The notes below the pieces were generated by a model. It was not told the origin of the DNA and made no database searches. It was given only the letters and a program-made list of their open reading frames with translations. A stretch of DNA of 64,000 nt from Amoebophrya sp. A120 (lineage: Eukaryota > Sar > Dinophyceae > Syndiniales > Amoebophryaceae): assembly GCA_905178155.1 (NCBI GenBank), contig CAJINV010000004.1:1000629-1064628 (forward strand). Direction: 5' to 3'. A program made the position numbers and the translations under genes. The stretch's first letter is position 1. Each line of letters starts with the position of its first letter. Shown here piece after piece: positions 57,501-64,000 of this stretch.

Positions 57501-60500
57501 GATCGCTCCTGGTTGGTTCGAACGAGAACAACCGAGCAAGTTGCTATGATTTAGAGCTTTAACACCCGTTAGCATGAGAAGTGGCGAGTTTGTAGTGAAT
57601 TTTGCATGACAAATAGCAGAGGAGACTGCCGGGACATTGTCCCTTTTGCTCTTCTGGGAAGTGGGTTCTGCACACCGCAGAAGTTGTCCAGGCTTATGCG
57701 GCGGGCAGCTGGACATGGCCTGGGCGTCATTCTTTGGCCATGTCTTTTCGTCTTCCTGTGCTTGCAAAAGAGCAAGCACTGCAGCAGCCGCGGCAAAGAC
57801 GCCAAAAACAAGAGCCGCGAAGCACATAAGTGCAGTTTAGGCAAGATGAGGGCGCGGAAGCAAAGGTGAAAGGACCCGGCCGAGAGCTTTGACGCGTCTA
57901 TCCGGCAGGCGCGTGAACTCTCCAGGCCTTATCGGCAGAATATAGAGGCGCTAAGGGCAACAGCGGGCGCCTGTCTTTTCCCCTCGGCCCCACTTCCCAG
58001 GGTCTACTTGTGCGTTTTTTTGAGCACTTTTCTGCGCTAAACTTTGCTTATCACGGTCGAAAAGTGGCGCTCGGTGAATTTTGGGGTGAATTTTGGAAAG
58101 GACGCCGGTGAATTTTGTCCTCCGGCTCTTGTTCAAAATGCGCTGGCGCATGAGAAACTCCGGGTTTTGGGGCTTCCAGAAAGTGTCGCAAAAACAAAAA
58201 GCCTTAAAATTCACCAAGGGAATTCTTGGCCTGGGGGTCACGTCGAATAAGACTTGCTCCGGAGGCAAAAAACACCTGGGGAGTTGTAAGCCGAGCACAG
58301 CAGGCGAAGCAAACTAGTGCCCGCGGCCGAGTCGTGCCTTCCCTTCCACCCGAGGCTACTCCCAGATATCCAATTCCAAACCACAACTCGCGAGAGCGTG
58401 CGCGTTGTACTCGTGCCCCTGTGTTCAGGCGTCGCCCTCCCTTTCGACCATTTCGGAGAGGAACTTCTGAGGTGAGCGCGCAGATGAACAAGAGCCCCAC
58501 GATCCACCTTCTTTGGTTATGCACTACACGGTCCGGCGGGCCCCGTAAGACCGCTTCTTTCGGTGCTGCAAGTGCCACCTGGCACCGAGCAGCCCTTCAC
58601 GCTGCGTGAGCTGCTTGGGATCGTGTCCAGCCCTTTACCACGCAGCGCACTTCTCTTTTGAAGTAAATGCAAGTCATGCAAGACAAATTCACTGCAAATT
58701 CACCCCTCTTATGCTAACGAGCGTCCAAGGCATAAGTTATGATCTTTTCCGTGATGGGTAGAAGTTTTCTTCAATTTTTTCCGGAACTTCCGCTCTTCCT
58801 TTTGCTGCTGGCGGATCTCGCGCGCCGCCTTCCGTCGTTCTTGATTGTAGGCCGAGGAAGACCCGCCGGAATCGTCTTCTAGTGTCGCGCATCAAATGCA
58901 AATATGTCTGGGTCTGGAAGGGTGTAAACTTGTCATGCAGATTTTCATTTTCCATGACCCATGAGGTCAGGAATGCGGAATTTAGCATAACAGACTCTGC
59001 GAGGTGGTCTCTGCCACTGCCATGCCTATCCTGCATGAGAAGCTCCCTCCCAACTTGGTCGAAAGTGGAAAGCTACTTTTGGCACTCATGCAACACAGAT
59101 TTTTGTATGCTTCAGATTTACCATGACAAGTTACCACCTTCCCGACCCAGACATATTTGCAATGCATATCGCGTCGGCAGAAAAGAGGTACTTGAACGAA
59201 ACCGCGTACTCTGTTTTGTTCTCTTCGTTTTCGTTCTCTTCGTTGCTGCTTCCGTGGTAGTTATATGCATTGCAAATATGATGTCTGCATCTGGAACTTG
59301 TGATGCAAGGAAGGGAATAATGAGCACGCTGTAATGCGCTGCCCAGCATGACAAGTTCTTCCGTGGTTCTGGGTTGCGTCATCATCATCATCATCATGTA
59401 GTGGACACTCGCTCCCAGCGCCACAGGTCAAGGATCCCCTCCCCGGGGGGTGGGCGAGGAAGCACTTTCGGCGACCTCAACATACAAAAGCCGAGCGCTA
59501 CCACGGCAAGTCGCCCCAATACAAGTGCCAACCAGTCGGGAGCTACCCACCACACCTGATCAGCACAGCCCGGCCAGCTAGCCGAGCGCGACAGCCCAAC
59601 ATACAGAACGATCCAGGACCCGACCCATTTTACGCCATAAGTTTTTGTTCTCACGGAAGAGACGACGTACCCCTTTGGGCTAAGGGGCGAGACTCTCCCT
59701 TAAGCCGCAACCCCACCCGGACAGGGGAGGCTGGACCATTTGTGCCTTACCTGCGGCACGGACGAAAAAGGCAAGTGCCGCGGACCACAGATGTCAAACC
59801 ATTGGCCAGTTGTTTGTCACTGCTGACTGGCAACCCACCTGGGGCACAGTGACAACTTAAAGGTTTAGTTTGTGCGTGGCAGTCTTAGTGCAACTACTTG
59901 ACTTATTCTGCAACAGAAGCAAAGGGGGAGAGGGGGGGCGGGGGTCTTACGCCAGAGTCGCGACGGGACTTACCTGAACGTAGGGTGCCTGGCAATCCCC
60001 TACTAACCCCATAACCCTTGCGCGCCCGTAACTTCGTCTTCGTCAGCACCGCGGCCAGGAATTTCGACACACCATTTCCAGCATGGCGGCCGCCGTTTGT
60101 ACGAAGTCCCACACGCAACTCCGTGGCCAGAAAGTCCGATACGAATCTTTCACGCCATGTCCATGGCGGCGGTAAGACTGCGCGTCGTGCCTGGTTAGCT
60201 CGTGATAGTCGTGCTGGAGTTGCTCGTGGTAGTCGTGCTGGTGTGCTGCAGTTGCTCGTGGTAGTCGTGCTGGTGTGCTGCAGTTGCTCGTGGTAGTCGT
60301 GCTGGTTAGCGTGACAGCAACTTGAGTGTACTACATAGCGCGGTAGTTCCGAGTCTGGTCGTCGTCGGTGTCCGCACGTTGTTGCCGTTCCTCCGAGTAA
60401 AAGCATGGTCATCTCGATTCGATGGCTGGCACTCCTGATAGTGCTGCTTGACGAGGCCTTGTACAAACGCCGCACCTCCGTGTAGGACACGAGCAGCAAC

Positions 60501-62922
60501 AGAACATACGGCGCTCCGAATGGACCAACAAGTACTACATTTGACCGAGAAGAAAAAGCGCGTCCGTCGCGTAACTTGAACGGCATTTCCGAGCGGAGAG
60601 AACGCGCTCCGAGAACACACCGAGAGCGACATGCGCATCAACCAGTCTCCCGGTACAGACTGCTTATCGATTATCCGGGTAGAGAACACTCTTCAACAAT
60701 CCTCGTCCTGGGTTGGCGCGAGGACGGACAGCACGTGGCGAGAGCCGCGCGCCGCCCTTCCTCCATCTTTATTCCGCTTTTGCATGAGAAACTGCGTTTT
60801 TGCATGACAGGCAAAAGGGGCCCTTCGCGGCCACGCAATACAGAGTCCAACGTCATACCAGACTAGCATGACAAAATTCGAAATCTTCCTGACCCAGACA
60901 TATTTGCAGTTGATAAGTTATCGTGTTGAGGTACTACTACACCAATTTTTCCCCCCGAGGAACTACTGGAGGACTTCGTTCGCTGGTGATTCATCGCTCC
61001 TACGGAGAACGAATCCGGCTCCTGTTCGGCCAAGGCAAATCCACCTGCTAGTGGTGATTTTTGCCCGCTACAACTCTTCGGACTTTGACTGCGTTCCCGG
61101 ATCTTGTGGAATTTTTCCGCGGATTTTGACACTGCCATAGCGAGTTTGATTTCCGCCATGATGTCCTTTTCTCGCCCCTCTTTTACCTCTCTCAAAAGCA
61201 TCTCCGCCATCTCCGGATCCTCTTCCGTATTGAAATCCGGGTACGCGTGACGCAGCATGCGGAGCGACTCGAGTTCTGCCAGGCGCTCCTTTTTCTTTTG
61301 CTCCGCTTCTTTTCTCCTCTTTTCCTCCTCGAGTTCTCTCACTTTTTCCTCGATCCTTTGCTCCACTTTCACCAACTGCTCTTCCAATAACCGCATCTGC
61401 CCTTCCAAGACTCTCGTCTCTTCCCCCTCTTTCTGCTGCGTATTCGCCTCCAGCAAAATGGCGGCTTTTTCCTTCTCGGAAACCAAAGTGCGCGGATCCT
61501 GGGAGTGCAGCGTGTTGGTCTTCTTGCCCCCTGCTGGTAGATCTTCCTGATCTCCAGAAGATTTGTTCTTATTCCCGTGCTATCAAACGTAAAAATGTCT
61601 GGGTCTGGAAGAATGCATGTTTGTCATGCTTGTCGGGCATGACCATTAAATCTGTCATGCACGTCGCCCAAGAGCCGCATTTTTCTGTCATGCGGAGACG
61701 CAATTTGTCATGCAGAATAGGCAACACCTACAAGCTCAGAAATTTGTCATGCTGAGCCAGCACTTGTAGCCTCCTCATGCTACGCTACTCAGCATCACGA
61801 GTTTCCAGACCCAGACATTTTTACGGTTGATACGTGCCCTTTCTGCGGAGAAAAGTAGAACTCGGAAAGGCGTTTCGCTTCGCGACCGGGGGAAAAAGAT
61901 TTGAAAAGCTGCTGGTTTAGCTCGTTGCTCGGATTTTTTGCAGGTTCACTCTTCTTGCTGGACAATAGTTGCGACTGCTGGTGCTGGAGCTGCAACTGCC
62001 GCTGCAATACGTCGAGTTGTGCTGCTTGCTGCTGCTCTACAACTTCCTTCACTGACACTGTGCTACTTCCCTTACAGCTGTTCGCTCTCGTCCTTCTTGT
62101 TACAGGTGACACGCTAGAGCTCGGCCTCTGCGGAAGTAGAGCATCTACTTCAGCCGGCTCCTTATTCCTCCTACTAAACGGCGACGGCGGATATTGGTCA
62201 ATGTTGTCCATTTGCCGCTGAATCTCCTGAATTCGCTGCTGCCGTCTGGAGTCAGTGATATCCACAATTTGCAGCGCTTGGTTCATTATGTTCGTCCCAT
62301 TGGACGTGGAGCCGTTGTTTGTGGTTGCAGCGGCCATGTTGCTTCCGTTTGAACCAGCAGCACCCGCCCTCGACTTACTCGCATTTTTCTGCAAAATAGC
62401 AGCTCCTGCAGCGGAGGAACTGCTACCCTTGCTGCCATTTCTGCTCTTAGAGGGAGGGTTCCTCGTCGCGGAGCTTCCTCTTCCGGCTGCTGCACCGGTC
62501 GTCGTCGTTCCGTTGTTCATCTTCGAGCTCGATCTACTCCTTACAACCGCTCCCGCAGACGCCGGGCGCTGCTTCATTTTCGCTCCGGCAAGGAGCGAAG
62601 ATCCTCGGTCTTTCGCGCTCTCCTCCCAGGTTCTGGCCAGTTTCTCCGGACTTGGGTTGAACGGCGGGAGTCGGACCTGTTCATTGCCTTGCTGCGCAGG
62701 TTGTACGGCACCCCCCGACGGATCTGCTTTGTTGGCCTTTTTCCCCAAATGGATCTGCCCGCCGGACGAAGTCGGCACCCTCGGCCCGGCGGATCGCGGA
62801 CGGAACTTTTTCACATTCTGCTGCAGCACATTCGCCTGCCACTCTGCCTCCGCCTGTCTCTTTTTCCCGGCCAGCCAAATCTCGTGGTCGCACGCCACGT
62901 CCCACGCCGTGCGGGCCGGCAT
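48515..62922 (-). CDS. Giant coiled-coil low-complexity protein with RPxSA motifs
   Basis: Fifteen exons (61833-62922, 60916-61575, 59169-59258, 58735-58884, 57356-57538, 56291-57096, 55957-56017, 53275-55742, 52643-53074, 52167-52440, 50963-52002, 50680-50715, 49546-50410, 48969-49308, 48515-48728) total 8709 nt = 2902 residues. All 14 junctions keep phase; 13 introns are introner elements and one is GT-AG. A long coiled coil (~420-470, EEQLVKVEQRIEEKVRELEE) is followed by basic helical runs (ERRKAAREIRQQQKEERKFR) and a ~820-residue acidic Ser/Glu exon. RPRSA, RPASA and RPQSA motifs recur at both ends of the protein. No catalytic motif. A microtubule or cytoskeletal scaffold is a guess. An upstream in-frame ATG at 63162 would add 80 residues of less convincing sequence. 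Confidence 0.78.
48734..48968. mobile_element. Introner element, family F3 (giant gene, last intron)
   Basis: F3 ends with duplication GCGTC. Splicing joins SNLNDDA to DSLQEASRE in phase. Confidence 0.92.
49314..49545. mobile_element. Introner element, family F3 (giant gene)
   Basis: F3 ends. Duplication AGCGG/ATCGG with one mismatch. Splicing joins SPTSDTR to SRKRKKEEDP in phase. Confidence 0.9.
50416..50679. mobile_element. Introner element, family F1 (giant gene)
   Basis: F1 ends with duplication CCCAG. It flanks one side of a 36-41 nt exon. Splicing joins DKVKTG to SNKAKASGGG. Confidence 0.92.
50721..50962. mobile_element. Introner element, family F3 (giant gene)
   Basis: F3 ends with duplication CGGAT. 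It flanks the other side of the 36-41 nt exon. Splicing joins VEAGLDP to DEMISGDK. Confidence 0.92.
52008..52166. mobile_element. Introner element, family F2 (giant gene)
   Basis: F2 ends, one of them diverged (TTTGCAATTCATAC side). Duplication GGGAG. Splicing joins IRKESS to PSKLPLETRL in phase. Confidence 0.9.
52441..52642 (-). other. GT-AG intron, 202 nt (giant gene)
   Basis: Donor GTACGT, acceptor TAACAG. Joins AEAGGEE to PNTWDHQLL in phase. It is the only ordinary intron in this 15-exon gene. Confidence 0.88.
53080..53274. mobile_element. Introner element, family F2 (giant gene)
   Basis: F2-like ends with small insertions (GCAAAGGTAAAAGTATCG). Duplication TTCAA/TTCCA with one mismatch. 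Splicing joins LYAQME to QHHETVQERR in phase. Confidence 0.88.
55748..55956. mobile_element. Introner element, family F7 (giant gene)
   Basis: Only F7 member: ends contain GTGTAAGTGTAACT next to an A-rich run. Duplication AGTCG. Splicing joins VIVPSRD to WMVRHQVND in phase. Confidence 0.9.
56023..56290. mobile_element. Introner element, family F1 (giant gene)
   Basis: F1 ends with duplication GCAGG. Splicing joins ELLKKSC to TVVYRAPQG in phase. The exon before the next element is 61-66 nt. Confidence 0.92.
57102..57355. mobile_element. Introner element, family F1 (giant gene)
   Basis: F1 ends with duplication GCTGA. Splicing joins VIVDQHQ to PAGPTFLQMN in phase. Confidence 0.92.
57543..58734. 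mobile_element. Giant introner element, family F8, with cargo (giant gene)
   Basis: The 1192-bp element has ~50-bp imperfect inverted ends sharing CGTTAGCAT and AGTGAATTT. Duplication AGTT. About 1.1 kb of unrelated sequence lies between the arms. Splicing joins HHGKDHN to LLGCSRSNQP in phase. Confidence 0.82.
58890..59168. mobile_element. Introner element, family F1 (giant gene)
   Basis: F1 ends (one starts CATC instead of TATC). Duplication TCGCG. Splicing joins YLFSADA to TLEDDSGGSS in phase. Confidence 0.9.
59263..60915. mobile_element. F1 introner element split by a ~1.4 kb nested insertion (giant gene)
   Basis: The right end is a good F1 end at 60915; the matching, slightly decayed left end is at 59263. 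Duplication AGTT on the two far sides. F1 internal sequence is present next to both ends, but ~59.37-60.77 kb is foreign to F1. Splicing joins VVVPQHDN to YHGSSNEEN in phase, uniting what look like two genes. Confidence 0.82.
60194..60309. repeat. 32-bp minisatellite within the nested insertion
   Basis: About 3.5 copies of a 32-bp unit built around GCTCGTGGTAGTCGTGCTGG. It lies in the foreign part of the split F1 element. Confidence 0.85.
61581..61832. mobile_element. Introner element, family F1 (giant gene, first intron)
   Basis: F1 ends with duplication CGTGC. Splicing joins SPQKGH to GNKNKSSGDQ in phase. Confidence 0.92.
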
Positions 62923-64000
62923 AATTTCTACTGATGTGCGCGCTTTATTGTTGCACCTGGTCCAGCGGCAGGAAGTGGAGCGAGTAGTGACAGAAGTTGT
63001 CCCAACCACGCACGGAAAAGAGCTACGCTCCGAAGCCGAACAACGTGTCATGAACACAAAAAATTTATGCATCTCATAGTTCCAATTTTCAAACCAAGAT
63101 TGGTATAAAAGTTCGCTGCCGGGGTGAGATATGATTTCTTTACGCCATGATTCTAGACACATGATACGAAATTTGGTGTAACACGACCTTCCACGAGGGC
63201 CGACAAGAGACGAATGAAACGAAGTTCGCGCACGAGCAATAAAGGAAGACGAAAGGAAAAACAAACGCTCACTCTCTCAAGCAACATTGAAACTGTCTTC
63301 TGCCACAACCCTCTGTCTCTTCAAGACTTCTGAAATGATGTACGACTCGAATTGCGAGTAGAAATTGCAGCACAAGGTCGAGCTTGTCCTCGTCAGTGCA
63401 GAGCAGCGGAATCGCCAGTAGCCGACCACGATCGAAAATACGACTAGCACCAGGAACGGTCTGAAGCTCCTTACGGATTGAAATACTGTTGCAACACAAC
63501 ATCTGGGTTCTTTGCGCAACACATGAAATTTTCGTACAACTAGTCGTCGTAGTGTACTCGTAATTCCTTTTCAGATGTAACAAGAAGTAGCAGTACTAGG
63601 TATGGACCAGGGCTTTCAGAAGTTGCTGCAAGTGAAAGTGTATTCCTATTGGTATTAAGCTGCACATTCATAAGGGAGGTCTAAGCCTCTAACACCTGTA
63701 CGTCGCTATCTGCATGCACGTGCTGGCACTTTTTTCCACGAACGCGAAACAACCTAAACAAAGACGCTCGATCAATGAGCATAGAGTTTAGCTCGTGTTC
63801 GTGTTCCTCTTCCTCTGCGAGAGAAAACAACATGTGTGCTCGCCTCTGGGTGGGCAAGGAGGCGTATGCTAAGATATGTTTACAAACGCACGACATCTAG
63901 TCCAAGGTTCTCAGTTATTCGTACACTGGGTGCTGATGTTCTTGCAGCTGCGCCTTTTTCTGGTCGTGAGCCACTTTTGTCATGATCCAATCTCAGGTTA
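62923..64000. other. Upstream region of the giant gene, no supported gene
   Basis: Open minus frames at 63269-63583 and 63681-63896 show no recognisable domain. They could be 5' exons or the 3' end of the next gene. Confidence 0.35.

Noticed and set aside
578-61832. Ciliate-type internal eliminated sequences, i.e. DNA-level removal of the TA-ended elements
   Set aside because: Genes use all three standard stops, flanking duplications are mostly 5 bp rather than a bare TA, and GT-AG introns are longer than typical ciliate ones. RNA splicing is simpler. Comparing genomic reads with cDNA would settle it.
62923-63264. Start of the giant gene at 63264
   Set aside because: That codon is TTG. The ATGs at 63162 and 62922 are the realistic choices, and the sequence becomes protein-like only near 62922.
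1-64000. Dinoflagellate spliced-leader gene, tRNA, rRNA and CRISPR array
   Set aside because: I looked for the leader core GTAGCCATTTTGGC, tRNA B-box patterns and regularly spaced repeats and saw none that held up by eye.

Overview
The window looks like nuclear DNA of an alveolate, most probably a dinoflagellate-lineage protist. My best guess is the introner-rich parasitic Syndiniales (Amoebophrya type). Reasons seen in the sequence: eight confident protein genes, all on the minus strand across 64 kb (a unidirectional array); very long proteins padded with Ser/Thr/Asn/Gln/Ala-rich low-complexity sequence; standard stop codons; few ordinary GT-AG introns; and 32 short inverted-repeat elements lying inside the genes. 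Removing each element together with one copy of its target-site duplication restores the reading frame. The organism name is inference; the gene and element structure is read from the sequence.

Layout, all genes on the minus strand. An ABCA-type ABC transporter runs from 10579 past position 1. A small MAM/jelly-roll-like ORF follows at 10797-11216. A membrane-anchored GT-D-type glycosyltransferase spans 11616-16380; its first intron is a 1.1 kb introner-like element with a nested inverted repeat. A repeat-rich stretch (16.4-21.5 kb) holds a truncated MFS-like fragment on the plus strand and a three-copy tandem array with a 1.3 kb unit. Then come a cysteine-rich PAN/apple-like secreted protein (21.8-25.6 kb), a pentameric ligand-gated ion channel subunit (27.5-35.2 kb), a prolyl-4-hydroxylase-type 2OG-Fe(II) dioxygenase (37.4-38.7 kb), a very GC-rich island (39.2-40.7 kb), an RRM/SR splicing-factor-like protein (41.3-41.9 kb), a coiled-coil protein (42.7-47.3 kb), and a 2902-residue coiled-coil/low-complexity protein in 15 exons (48.5-62.9 kb).

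The main discovery is the introner system. I find nine terminal-inverted-repeat families (F1 x11, F2 x7, F3 x6, F5 x2, F6 x2, and F4, F7, F8, F9 x1 each). Nearly all elements begin TATG or TATC and end CATA or GATA on either strand, and most are flanked by 5-bp duplications. F1-F8 share the internal motif TTTGTCATGC and close variants. Exon lengths were summed for the five multi-introner genes whose junctions resolve; every junction keeps phase and every gene ends on its stop. Because the splice ends are dictated by the duplication and a TA end, these introns are mostly not GT-AG. Seven ordinary GT-AG introns (104-295 nt) occur in the same genes. Three elements exceed 1.1 kb and carry nested DNA.

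Functionally the neighbours do not form an obvious pathway. Several products are membrane or secretory proteins (transporter, channel, glycosyltransferase, PAN-like protein), two are cytoskeleton-like coiled-coil proteins, and one is a splicing-factor-like protein.
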